A stretch of DNA of 64,000 bases from Candidatus Dietzia intestinipullorum (GTDB lineage: Bacteria > Actinomycetota > Actinomycetes > Mycobacteriales > Mycobacteriaceae), in NCBI GenBank assembly GCA_019119635.1, contig DWWP01000014.1, positions 35,761 to 99,760 on the forward strand. The letters run 5' to 3'. Below, one piece after another: positions 44,090-51,832 of the stretch. A program made the translations under genes and the position numbers. The first letter of the stretch is position 1, and every line of letters begins with the position of its first letter. Under the pieces are notes generated by a model. The model worked only from the letters and a program-made list of their open reading frames with translations. It was not told the origin of the DNA and made no database searches.

Positions 44090-44806
44090 TCAGGAGGCGG
44101 TGCGGCGCACCAGGGCGGCGTGGCGGTCGTCGGGGGTGCGACGGGGACAACTGACGCATTTCTCGCCGTCGGTCGCCACGTAGATCAGGCAGCACGAGCC
44201 GCGGCGGAGGAAGCGCCGGGAGCGCTGGGGCCCGTCGACATCGACGTACCGGACCGGCAGCAGCGGCGGCGCCGTCAGGGCGTGGGCGAGCGCGCAGCCG
44301 CGCTCGGGGTCCCCGACCGCGCGCCCCGCCTCGAGGGCGCGGTTGCCGATCGAGTCCGAGGCGATCGCCCACAGGGCCCGCGGTGACGCGCCCGAGACCT
44401 CCGCGAGGGCGGCGATCACCTCCTCGTGCGCCTGCCGGAGGGCGTCCGCGAACTCGGCGGCGGAGGTGAGCAGGCGCGCCGAGCGCGCGGCCCTGAGATA
44501 GCCGTTGGGCTGCAGGGAGACCTCGAGGTGTTCCGGCCGCGGATCCGGGGCGGCCCCCTCGGTGAGCAGCATTGTCAGCGGGGGCGCCACCAGGGTGGAG
44601 CTGGCCGAGTACCACCAGAGGGTGCCGTTGACCCGCCGGTCGCCGTGAGCCCACCGCCTGCCGGTGTCCTCGATCCGGTCGGACAGCCACCGCGGGTCCG
44701 CCAGGACGCTGCCGGGAAGCACCTGCGGCCCGTGGTCGATCGTGCGCGCGAACTCGCCGAGCGGGCCCGCGAGGCGCTCGTACGCGGCGGTGACCGGATC
44801 AGGCAT
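44090..44806 (-). CDS. FhuF-like [2Fe-2S] protein, last gene of a B12-controlled operon
   Basis: The C-terminal signature C-C-x10-C-x2-C is exact: [20 protein letters not shown] (Cys ~205, 206, 217, 220), the [2Fe-2S] ligands of FhuF, the ferric-siderophore reductase. The rest ([36 protein letters not shown]) matches the FhuF-type fold. It overlaps the ATPase gene by eight bases, so it belongs to the operon headed by a cobalamin riboswitch. Two readings: the importer carries siderophores after all, or the protein reduces an imported corrinoid. The riboswitch favours the second. Confidence 0.85.
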   Translation of the reverse strand: MPDPVTAAYERLAGPLGEFARTIDHGPQVLPGSVLADPRWLSDRIEDTGRRWAHGDRRVNGTLWWYSASSTLVAPPLTMLLTEGAAPDPRPEHLEVSLQPNGYLRAARSARLLTSAAEFADALRQAHEEVIAALAEVSGASPRALWAIASDSIGNRALEAGRAVGDPERGCALAHALTAPPLLPVRYVDVDGPQRSRRFLRRGSCCLIYVATDGEKCVSCPRRTPDDRHAALVRRTAS

Positions 44807-45581
44807 CGGCGAGTCCCCACACGTCCAGGGTCCGGTTCCCCTCGCGCCCCGGCCGCACCTTGCCGCGGACGCCGAACACGTCGGCCAGCAGCGCGGGGGA
44901 GAGCACGCTCTCCGGCGTCCCGGTGGCCACCAGCCGGCCGCGGTGCAGGACTGCCATGGCGTCGCAGTACTCGGTGGCCATCCGCAGGTCGTGCAGGGTC
45001 AGCAGCACGGCCAGGCCGTCGGAGGCCAGCTCACGCAGCAGCGACAGCACGGACAGTTGCTGGTGCAGGTCGAGGTGGTTGGTGGGCTCGTCCAGCAGGA
45101 GGACGTCCGGCTGCTGGGCCAGCGCGCGGGCGATCGAGACCCGTTGCCGCTCCCCGCCGGACAGTGCCAGCACGTCGCGCTCGGCGAGTCCGGTCATCCC
45201 CACCCGGGCCAGCGCGGTGTCGACCACCTCGGTGTCGTCGGTGCCGAACGGCTCGAACATCCCCCGCTTGACGGTCCGACCCAGCCGCACCGATTCGCGC
45301 ACCGAGATCCCGCCAAGTGAGACCGGCTCCTGGGTGCTCACCCCGACCGCCCGGGCCAGGGTGCGGCGGCGCAGGGAGGTGATGTCGGCGTCGTCCAGCG
45401 TGACCAGGCCGGCCGAGGCCGGCAGGGCGCGGTAACAGGTGCGCAGCAGCGTGGTCTTGCCGCTGCCGTTGGGGCCGACCAGCGCGGTGACGAGTCCGGG
45501 CGCGACCGTGAGGTCGACCGACTCGAGGATCGGGCGGCCGCCCAGCTTCGCCGAGACGTCCTGTGCGGTCAGGGTGGTCAT
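44799..45581 (-). CDS. btuD: ABC transporter ATPase of the B12 importer (BtuD/FepC type)
   Basis: Walker A GPNGSGKTTLLR (~35-46), Q-loop VSTQEPVSLGG, signature LSGGERQRVSIARAL, Walker B VLLLDEPTNHLD and the H-loop LTLHDLRMA. This is the FecE/BtuD class that pairs with FecCD permeases. The start overlaps the permease stop by four bases, and its end overlaps the FhuF-like gene by eight. Annotation tools will call it iron-siderophore; the operon riboswitch says cobalamin. Gene symbol is by role, not by one-to-one homology. Confidence 0.88.
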   Translation of the reverse strand: MTTLTAQDVSAKLGGRPILESVDLTVAPGLVTALVGPNGSGKTTLLRTCYRALPASAGLVTLDDADITSLRRRTLARAVGVSTQEPVSLGGISVRESVRLGRTVKRGMFEPFGTDDTEVVDTALARVGMTGLAERDVLALSGGERQRVSIARALAQQPDVLLLDEPTNHLDLHQQLSVLSLLRELASDGLAVLLTLHDLRMATEYCDAMAVLHRGRLVATGTPESVLSPALLADVFGVRGKVRPGREGNRTLDVWGLADA

Positions 45582-46681
45582 ACCGCCGCCTTTCCGTAGC
45601 GACGCCAGAGCATGACCAGGAAGACGGGGCCGCCGACGACGCCGGTGACCACGCCGACGGGGAGTTCCGCGCCGTCGCTCACGGAGCGGGCCGCGATGTC
45701 GGCCGCCACGAGCGCCACCGCACCGAGCAGGGCGGCGGTCGGTAGCAGGCGTGCCGTCGTGCGGCCGGTGAGGTAGCCGGCGAGGTGGGGCACGAGCAGG
45801 CCGATGAACCCGATGGTGCCCGCCACCGCCACGGCGCCCGCTGTGAGCAGGGAGACCAGCAGCAGCATGAGGATGCGGAACCGCGGGACGTTGACGCCCA
45901 TCGCGGTGGCGCCGTCGTCGCCGGTGAGCAGCAGGTCCAGGTGCCGGCTGCACAGGAGGACGACGACGCCGGTGAGCAGCAGGATCACCACCGGCGCCGC
46001 GAGCATGGTCCACCCCGCGTCGCCGAACCCGCCGGCGAGCCAGCGCATGACGGTGCCGAGCTGGTGGTCGTCGCCCAATACCAGGAGGACGAACGTGTTG
46101 AGAGAGCCGAAGACCATGGTCAGGGCGGCGCCGACCAGGACGATCGCGGTGGTGTCGTGCGCCCGGCGCGCCACCAGGACCACTCCGACCAGCGGGATCA
46201 GCGAGCCGAGGAACGCCGCCATCGGAAGCGTGAACACGCCCCACACGCCGGCGCCCACGCCGAGCACGGTGAGGACGACGACGCCGAAGCCCGCGCCCGA
46301 GGACACGCCCAGGAGGTAGGGGTCGGCGAGCGGGTTGCGGGTGACGGCCTGCGCCACGCCGCCGGCCACTGCCAGCGACGCCCCGACGGCGGCCGCCATG
46401 AGCGAGCGGGGCAGGCGGGATTCGATGACGATCGCCTCGCGGGCGTTCGTCCACCACGGGGTGAACACGCCCGGGGCGAAGCGGTGCGCGACGATCGCCC
46501 ACACGTCCCCGATCGGGATGGACACCGAGCCGAGGGAGACGCCGACGGCGATGGTCAGTGCGAGCAGCGCCGCGAGCGGGGCGAGGAAGAGCCACAGGGG
46601 CCGCCGCCGCGGAGGTGGCGCGGGGGCGTCCGGGGCGAGGCCGGGTGTGCGCCTCGTCGGTCTGTCTGTCACCACCGCCAT
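45578..46681 (-). CDS. btuC: ABC transporter permease (FecCD/BtuC family)
   Basis: 367 residues; after a Pro/Arg-rich N-terminus about ten hydrophobic helices follow, with the FecCD family landmarks RLPRSLMAAAVGASLAVAGG, NPLADPYLLGVSSGAGFG and the GFIGLLVPHLAGYLTGR loop that contacts the ATPase. The family imports vitamin B12, siderophores or haem; the cobalamin riboswitch upstream points to B12. The ATG overlaps the next gene's start by four bases, and the gap to the binding-protein gene is one base. Location: cytoplasmic membrane. Confidence 0.92.
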   Translation of the reverse strand: MAVVTDRPTRRTPGLAPDAPAPPPRRRPLWLFLAPLAALLALTIAVGVSLGSVSIPIGDVWAIVAHRFAPGVFTPWWTNAREAIVIESRLPRSLMAAAVGASLAVAGGVAQAVTRNPLADPYLLGVSSGAGFGVVVLTVLGVGAGVWGVFTLPMAAFLGSLIPLVGVVLVARRAHDTTAIVLVGAALTMVFGSLNTFVLLVLGDDHQLGTVMRWLAGGFGDAGWTMLAAPVVILLLTGVVVLLCSRHLDLLLTGDDGATAMGVNVPRFRILMLLLVSLLTAGAVAVAGTIGFIGLLVPHLAGYLTGRTTARLLPTAALLGAVALVAADIAARSVSDGAELPVGVVTGVVGGPVFLVMLWRRYGKAAV

Positions 46682-46682
46682 G

Positions 46683-47687
46683 TCAGCCCCCGAACGCCTG
46701 CGGGTGCAGTTCGCGGGCGATGGTCTCGGCGGAGGTCGTCATCCGTGAGCTCTCGAAGAAGTCCGACAGGGGCACCACCACGATCCGGTCGTCGCGGATC
46801 GCAGGGGTGGTGGACATGATGGGCTGCTGCTCGAGATACGCGATCTTGTCCTCGACGGGGGTGTTGCCGTAGTCCAGTACGACGATCGCCTCGGGCTGCC
46901 GCTCGCCGAGGATCTCCCACGTGGTCTTGAGATAGGGGCGGTCGCCCTCGGTGAAGATGTTGTCCGCGCCCGCGTACTCGCCGATCAACTGGCCCACGCC
47001 GACGCCACCGATGGTCGTCGGCTCGGCCTCGCCGCCGTCGTAGAAGAAAGTGGGGGTCCCGTCGACGCCCGCGGAATCGAGCGTTGCGCGGACCTCCTCC
47101 AGCTCGCCGGTGATCCGCTCGGTGAGCTCTCGCGCGCCTTCCTCGACGGCCAGTACGCTGCCGAGTTGCTCGAAGTCGGTCTCGAGCATGGACAGGTCGG
47201 GGAAGCCCTCGCCGCAGTACTCGGAGAACAGGAAGGTGTCGATCCCCTCGGACTCGAGCGCGTCCCGACTGCGGCCCTCCTTCTCGTTGAAGGCGCTGCT
47301 CATGCCGCCCACCACCATGTCGGGCTCGAGGTCGACTATCTGCTCCCAGGTGGGGTACTCCTCGGCGAGCGAGGGGATGGCGTCGAACTGCTCGGCGACC
47401 TCGGGCAGGACCTCGTCCTGTTCGCCGTAGCCCATCCCGACGATCCGGTCCCCGGCGCCCATCTGGATGAGCGTCTCGGTGACGTGGTCGTTCATCGAGA
47501 TGACGCGCTGTGGGGGAGCGTCGAACGTCGCCTCGCGGTCGCAGTTGCTGATGGTCACCGGCTCGTCGAACGGCTCGGCGGAGACGTCGGTGTCCTGTGC
47601 TTCGCCGCGCGAGCAGCCGGCAATGGTGAGCCCGGCGACCATGAGGGCGGCGAGCGTGGCGGTGGGTCGGGAGTGGCGGCTGAGCAT
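46683..47687 (-). CDS. btuF: ABC substrate-binding lipoprotein of the B12 importer (BtuF-like)
   Basis: Lipobox LTIAGC (Cys24) after a signal peptide, so it is anchored outside the membrane. The clamshell fold is indicated by RVISMNDHVTETLIQMGAGD, then EPDMVVGGMSSAF, and the second lobe TFFYDGGEAEPTTIGG, EILGERQPEAIVVLDYG. This is the class III (BtuF/FhuD) type with one rigid helix. It is the first gene of the operon; the leader holds a cobalamin riboswitch. AGGA is six bases before the ATG. Without the riboswitch it would be called an iron-siderophore binder. Confidence 0.9.
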   Translation of the reverse strand: MLSRHSRPTATLAALMVAGLTIAGCSRGEAQDTDVSAEPFDEPVTISNCDREATFDAPPQRVISMNDHVTETLIQMGAGDRIVGMGYGEQDEVLPEVAEQFDAIPSLAEEYPTWEQIVDLEPDMVVGGMSSAFNEKEGRSRDALESEGIDTFLFSEYCGEGFPDLSMLETDFEQLGSVLAVEEGARELTERITGELEEVRATLDSAGVDGTPTFFYDGGEAEPTTIGGVGVGQLIGEYAGADNIFTEGDRPYLKTTWEILGERQPEAIVVLDYGNTPVEDKIAYLEQQPIMSTTPAIRDDRIVVVPLSDFFESSRMTTSAETIARELHPQAFGG

Positions 47688-47754
47688 GATCGGTCCTCGG
47701 ATCTTCTCGTGTCCGCGAACCGACGAGACCTTGGGGCGAGCGGTCGCCGGGGCG

Positions 47755-47930
47755 CCACGTCACCGCGCAGGACTCCGGATCGCAGACCTCGGCGACGGTG
47801 GGAGTCGCGAACCTCCGAGCAGGCGATCGGGCTCGTCGTCACCGGGGGGGTGACAACACACCGTTGCGGGTCAGCGCCGGGTTCTCACCGGTCTTCCCCT
47901 GCCGCGGAGGTCAGCTGTACGTGCGTGCCA
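47755..47930 (-). ncRNA. cobalamin (adenosylcobalamin) riboswitch
   Basis: On the minus strand the aptamer core reads GGGGAAGACCGGTGAGAACC then CGGCGCTGACCCGCAACGGT (47861-47900), the classic B12 core GGGAA-N-CGGTGA-AA-CCGG-CTGACCCGCAACGGT. The 3' half has the box ATCCGGAGTCCTGC (47767-47780), as GGA-x-CCTGC in the consensus. The stem region near 47920-47930 pairs with the ACGTGGCGCC at 47751-47760. It lies upstream of btuF; binding of B12 most likely reduces translation or transcription of the importer. I could not fold it here. Confidence 0.92.
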
Positions 47931-47978
47931 GTATGCCCTGAGCGGTCCGGAGCTCCTATACCGGCCCTGGAAAAGACG

Positions 47979-48008
47979 AGATCCGCCACCCGTGTGGGTG
48001 GCGGATCT
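47979..48008 (-). terminator. intrinsic terminator after fadE5
   Basis: AGATCCGCCACCC at 47979-47991 pairs with GGGTGGCGGATCT at 47996-48008 with a four-base loop. Reading the minus strand it is followed by CGTCTTTTCC, a T-rich tract. It is 45 bp past the fadE5 stop. Confidence 0.88.
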
Positions 48009-48053
48009 GGTCTCTGTCGCCCGGGGGCGTCGTGGCGCCGGAGCGCCGCCGGA

Positions 48054-49892
48054 TCAGAAGGCGGACTCGTCCAGTGCCATCAGTTCGGCGTCGGTCCCGG
48101 CGACGATCCCGCGGGTCGCGGTGAGCAGCGGCAGCTCGTTGTGTGCGAACCACTTGGCCGCCGCGATCTTGCCGGCGTAGAAGTCCTTGTCCTCGGCGGA
48201 CGCGCCCTCGAGCGCGTTCTGCGCGACCTCGGCGCCCTCGAGCAGACGCCAGCCCATGACGAGGTCACCGAAGCCCATGAGCACCCGCACGGAGGCGAGT
48301 CCGATCGAGTAGAGGCGCTTGGGGTCCTCCTGCGCGGCCAGCAGGTGGTCGAAGCAGGTGGCGATCATGGCCTCGACGTCGGCCAGCGCGGTGGCCAGGA
48401 GTTCCCGCTCGGCGGACAGCGCGCCGCCGGAGGCGTCGTTGTCCAGGAACTTCTTGATCTGTGCCGCCACGTGGCCGACGGCGGTGCCGCGGTCGCGGGC
48501 GATCTTGCGGAAGAAGAAGTCCTGCGCCTGGATCGCGGTGGTGCCCTCGTAGAGGGAATCGATCTTGGCGTCACGGATGTACTGCTCGATCGGGTAGTCC
48601 TGCAGGAAGCCGGAGCCACCGAAGGTCTGCAGCGACTCGGTGAGCAGCTCGTAGGCGCGCTCGGAGCCGACGCCCTTGACGATCGGCAGCAGCAGGTCGT
48701 TGACCCGGTGGGCGAGCTCGGCGTCGGCGCCGGAGACCCGCTGGGCGATGCTGACGTCCTGGTGCGAGGCCGTGTACATGTACACGGCGCGCAGTCCCTC
48801 GGCGAACGCCTTCTGGCGGATGAGCGCGCGGCGCACGTCCGGGTGGTGCGTGATGGTCACGCGCGGTGCGTTCTTGTCGGCCATCTCCGCCATGTCGCCG
48901 CCCTGGACGCGCTCCTTGGCGTACTCGAGGGCGTTGAGGTAACCGGTGGACAGGGTGGAGATGGCCTTGGTGCCGACCATCATGCGGGCGTGCTCGATAA
49001 CGTCGAACATCTGGCGGATGCCCTGGTTGAGCTCGTCGCCGCCGATCATCCAGCCCTTGGCCGGGACGCCGTGGCCGCCGAAGGTCAGCTCACACGTGGT
49101 GGAGACCTTGAGGCCCATCTTGTGCTCGACGCCGGTGACAAAGACGCCGTTGCGCTCGCCCAGCTCGTTCGTCTCGAAGTCGAAGTGGAACTTCGGCACG
49201 AAGAACAGGGACAGGCCCTTGGTGCCCGGGCCGGCGCCCTCGGGGCGTGCCAGGACGAGGTGGAAGATGTTCTCGAACATGTCGTCCGAATCGGCCGACG
49301 TGATGAAGCGCTTGACGCCCTCGAGGTGCCAGGAGCCGTCGTCCTGCTTGACGGCCTTGGTCCGGCCGGCGCCCACGTCGGAGCCGGCATCCGGCTCGGT
49401 GAGCACCATGGTGGCGCCCCAGCCGCGCTCGGCGCAGGTGGCCGCCCACTTCTTCTGCTCGTCGGTGCCGTTCTCGTACATCACGGCGGCGAAGGACGGT
49501 CCGGCCGAGTACATGTAGGCGGCCGGGTTGGCGCCGAGCATCATCTCGCCGGCTGCCCACACGAGGCTGCGGGGGGCGGGCATGCCGCCCAGGTCCTCCG
49601 GCAGGCCCATCAGGGTGTAGCCGGCGTCGTACCAGGCGTTGAACGACTTCTTGAAGTCCTCGGGGATCGAGACCGAGTGGGTGTCGGGGTCGAAGACCGG
49701 CGGATTGCGATCGGCGGAGGCGAAGGACTCGGCCACGGGGCCCTCGGTGAGGGTGGCGACCTCGGAGAGGATGCCCTTGGCGGTGTCGGTGTCGAGGTCG
49801 CCGAACTCGCCGGCATCGAGTTCCTCGTTGATGCCCAGGACCTCGAACATGTTGAACTCGAGGTCTCGGACGTTGCTCTTGTAATGACCCAT
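48054..49892 (-). CDS. fadE5: acyl-CoA dehydrogenase FadE5
   Basis: 612 residues, the length of M. tuberculosis FadE5 (Rv0244c), whose order next to fadA2 is preserved apart from an insertion here. Blocks: [20 protein letters not shown] at the N-terminus, [12 protein letters not shown], the flavin-binding [16 protein letters not shown] and [12 protein letters not shown], and the catalytic Glu in [16 protein letters not shown]. The enlarged C-terminal domain is typical of FadE5. It oxidises medium-to-long acyl-CoA. GGAG is nine bases before the ATG. The operator shared with fabG4/fadA2 lies 80 bp upstream. Confidence 0.96.
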   Translation of the reverse strand: MGHYKSNVRDLEFNMFEVLGINEELDAGEFGDLDTDTAKGILSEVATLTEGPVAESFASADRNPPVFDPDTHSVSIPEDFKKSFNAWYDAGYTLMGLPEDLGGMPAPRSLVWAAGEMMLGANPAAYMYSAGPSFAAVMYENGTDEQKKWAATCAERGWGATMVLTEPDAGSDVGAGRTKAVKQDDGSWHLEGVKRFITSADSDDMFENIFHLVLARPEGAGPGTKGLSLFFVPKFHFDFETNELGERNGVFVTGVEHKMGLKVSTTCELTFGGHGVPAKGWMIGGDELNQGIRQMFDVIEHARMMVGTKAISTLSTGYLNALEYAKERVQGGDMAEMADKNAPRVTITHHPDVRRALIRQKAFAEGLRAVYMYTASHQDVSIAQRVSGADAELAHRVNDLLLPIVKGVGSERAYELLTESLQTFGGSGFLQDYPIEQYIRDAKIDSLYEGTTAIQAQDFFFRKIARDRGTAVGHVAAQIKKFLDNDASGGALSAERELLATALADVEAMIATCFDHLLAAQEDPKRLYSIGLASVRVLMGFGDLVMGWRLLEGAEVAQNALEGASAEDKDFYAGKIAAAKWFAHNELPLLTATRGIVAGTDAELMALDESAF

Positions 49893-49972
49893 GACGGTCT
49901 TCTCCGTTCGACAGGGAGGTGTCGTTGTTCGTGTCGGGACGCGGGGCCCTGTTGGAGTCGGGCCACCGCTAC

Positions 49973-49986
49973 CTACTCGTCAGTAA
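49973..49986. promoter_or_regulatory. operator upstream of fadE5 shared with fabG4/fadA2
   Basis: CTACT-CGTC-AGTAA followed by CA: four of five bases of each arm are mirrored, and the 16-base block agrees at 12 positions with TTACTGCTGAGTAACA between fabG4 and fadA2. It lies 81 bp upstream of the fadE5 ATG, so probably at or near its promoter. Confidence 0.55.
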
Positions 49987-50112
49987 CAAGACGGATGTTA
50001 GTGCGTTGTCATCCAACAGTCCAAGGTGAGGAAGCCTTCTGATTTCGAGGTCGGGCGTCCCGGGGTGGCGGGTCCGCACCGAAGGGTGTGACCGATCGGG
50101 CATCATCGGTTC

Positions 50113-51147
50113 ATGGCAGATATTCAGCCCAGGTTCCGCGGGCCCTCGTCGGTCGTCGGGGCGGCGGCGCGCGTGGTGGAGTGGGAGCTCCGCGCCGCGC
50201 GGTACGCACTGTCGATCCCGGCCCGGATAGCGATCCTCCTCGAGGACGCCGAGCTGCTGGTCGCGCGGATCGGGTCGATCGTCGACTCCGTGGAGCGGGC
50301 GGTCGCCGCGGTGGACCAGATCATCCTCTCCGCCGCGCGCGCGGTCGACGACGTAGACAGGGCGGTCGCGCGCGTCTCGGTCACCCTCGACCGGGTGGAT
50401 TCGGCGGTGGATACCGCGGAGGAGATCGTGTTGCGCGTGGACTCGACTGTCGGTGATGCCGAGGGGCTCGTGTTGCGGGTGGACTCGGCTGTGGGGGACG
50501 CGGAGGGCCTGGTCGGGCGGGTCGGTACGGCCGTGGGCGACGCCGAGGGGCTCGTGTTGCGGGTGGACTCGGCGGTGGGAGATGCCGAGGGACTGGTCGG
50601 ACGGGTCGGTACTGCCGTCGGTGATGCCGAGGAGATCGTGCTGCGGGTGGACTCGACCGTCGACGACGCCGAGGGGCTGGTCGGGCGGGTCGGCACGGTC
50701 ACGGGTTCGGCCGAGCAGATCACCGAGCGGGCCCTGCCCGTGGTCGACTTCGTCGAATCGACCGTGGCTCAGGTCAAGCCGGTCCTCGAGGCGCTGCTCC
50801 TGGAGGAGGGGGTCCGGGCCGAGCAGGCCACGATGATCTCCACCCGGGTCACCGAACTGCTCGTCACCGCCGACGAGGTGGCCACCAGGCTCGCCCCGGT
50901 CGCCGGCCGCGTGGTCGACGCCGTGGACTCGGAGGACTTCGAGGCGGTGCTCGAGCTGATCGACAACCTTCCGCAGCTCATCACCAGCGTCGAACGCGAC
51001 GTGCTGCCGGTCGTGCGGTCCCTGGACTCGGTGGCGCCGGAGGTCACCGAGATCCTCGACGTGGCCAGCAAATGTCTGGAGGCGCTCAACGGCATCCCCG
51101 GCTTCCAGCGGCTGCGGCGCCGCGGGGAGATCGGAGGCAGGGGCTGA
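50113..51147 (+). CDS. 14-residue-repeat amphipathic protein, unknown function
   Basis: Residues ~85-205 are tandem units of the type RVDSAVGDAEGLVL / RVGTAVGDAEGLVG, seven to eight copies of 14 residues, encoded by 42-bp DNA repeats from ~50400 to 50700. The whole protein is helical with regular hydrophobic positions, no signal peptide and no membrane segment. The units would make a long amphipathic helix that can coat a surface. A lipid-droplet or polymer-granule coat (as PspA- and MLDS-type proteins in Rhodococcus) or a coiled-coil spacer are ideas, not findings. CATCAT is six bases before the ATG; the gene has its own terminator. Confidence 0.7.
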   Translation: MADIQPRFRGPSSVVGAAARVVEWELRAARYALSIPARIAILLEDAELLVARIGSIVDSVERAVAAVDQIILSAARAVDDVDRAVARVSVTLDRVDSAVDTAEEIVLRVDSTVGDAEGLVLRVDSAVGDAEGLVGRVGTAVGDAEGLVLRVDSAVGDAEGLVGRVGTAVGDAEEIVLRVDSTVDDAEGLVGRVGTVTGSAEQITERALPVVDFVESTVAQVKPVLEALLLEEGVRAEQATMISTRVTELLVTADEVATRLAPVAGRVVDAVDSEDFEAVLELIDNLPQLITSVERDVLPVVRSLDSVAPEVTEILDVASKCLEALNGIPGFQRLRRRGEIGGRG

Positions 51148-51193
51148 GCGGCTGGCGCCGTCATGCCTGAAGTGGCAGGCCCATGCGCACAAA

Positions 51194-51225
51194 AACGCCC
51201 CGGACCAGTGCTGATCCGGGGCGTT
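51194..51225. terminator. bidirectional intrinsic terminator
   Basis: AACGCCCCGGA at 51194-51204 pairs with TCCGGGGCGTT at 51215-51225. On the plus strand it is followed by CTTCTTTC and on the minus strand by TTTGTGC after a run of T, so it ends both the repeat-protein gene (plus) and the tRNA-Gly transcript (minus). Confidence 0.88.
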
Positions 51226-51234
51226 CTTCTTTCG

Positions 51235-51305
51235 AGCCGATGACGGGAATCGAACCCGCGCTGTCTGCTTGGGAAGCAGAAGTTCTACCATTGAACTACA
51301 TCGGC
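51235..51305 (-). tRNA. tRNA-Gly (anticodon CCC)
   Basis: On the minus strand the acceptor GCCGATG pairs with CATCGGC, the D-loop has TTCAATGGTAGAAC, the anticodon stem-loop is TCTGC-TTCCCAA-GCAGA (anticodon CCC) and the T arm is GCGGGTTCGATTCCCGT-like. The 3' CCA is not encoded. It reads GGG codons. A strong terminator follows at once. Confidence 0.95.
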
Positions 51306-51345
51306 GGTGCCTCTGTGAGGCGGGACCAGATTAGCACGGGACGTC

Positions 51346-51621
51346 TCAGGCCCGCCCGTCGTGGGGGCCTTTCGCCTCGGCCTTGCGCTTGGCCCCGGGC
51401 GTCATGGGCTGCGGCTTGTGGGAGAGCGAGGCGCGGGGCACGAACCCGAACGCGACGCCCCCGACCACCGCGAACACCAGCGCGCCGATGATCCAGGGGG
51501 TCATCGTGCCGCCGCCGGTCAGGCCCATCACCACGATGAGGACGGCGACGCCCACGCACACCCACGACCACGCGCTCCAGCGCCAGATGTACTTCGAAGG
51601 CTCTTCCCTGAACTCGTCCAT
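51346..51621 (-). CDS. small two-helix membrane protein (DUF-type)
   Basis: 91 residues: a charged, Trp-rich N-terminus (MDEFREEPSKYIWRWSAWSW) then two helices (VCVGVAVLIVVMGLTGG and PWIIGALVFAVVGGVAFGFV), then a Pro/Lys/Arg-rich cytoplasmic tail. This matches the small conserved actinobacterial membrane proteins of the DUF2530-like kind that sit near tRNA genes, but I cannot be sure of the family. TCAAAT is six bases before the ATG, a possible leaderless -10. Confidence 0.65.
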   Translation of the reverse strand: MDEFREEPSKYIWRWSAWSWVCVGVAVLIVVMGLTGGGTMTPWIIGALVFAVVGGVAFGFVPRASLSHKPQPMTPGAKRKAEAKGPHDGRA

Positions 51622-51832
51622 GGCCCCATTTGACCACGCGGGCAGGGTTCGTGCATGAGCGGGAGGCCCCGCCCGCGGGGGCCGCGAGCCGTGATGTGGC
51701 AGGTCTCACGGCATTTCCGCGCCAGATCGGGTAATGAACGGCGCTCTCGCGACGCTGAACAGGAGGAGAGTCCGTTATTTCCGGGCGCCCGTCCGAACGG
51801 GCGGGCGCCCGGTAGCGGTGAGGAGTTGCGTG

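Larger units (their letters stand above)
47688..48053. other. 366-bp non-coding region: riboswitch leader and fadE5 terminator
   Basis: From 47688 to ~47755 is the expression platform between the riboswitch and btuF; 47755-47930 is the cobalamin aptamer; 47979-48008 is the fadE5 terminator. A promoter for the btu operon should lie near 47935-47975, where TATACC (reading minus, 47956-47961 region) is a candidate. Confidence 0.7.

Noticed and set aside
39123..44690. A 1855-residue open frame on the minus strand
   Set aside because: Only the first 450 codons from the end (fabG4) are real. The rest is antisense to fadA2 and the VanW-type gene, both of which have full family motifs; long stop-free antisense frames are normal at this G+C.
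46683..47687. Calling the ABC operon an iron-siderophore importer
   Set aside because: Family similarity does not discriminate, and the cobalamin riboswitch in the leader points to B12. The FhuF-like gene keeps some doubt, noted in the findings.
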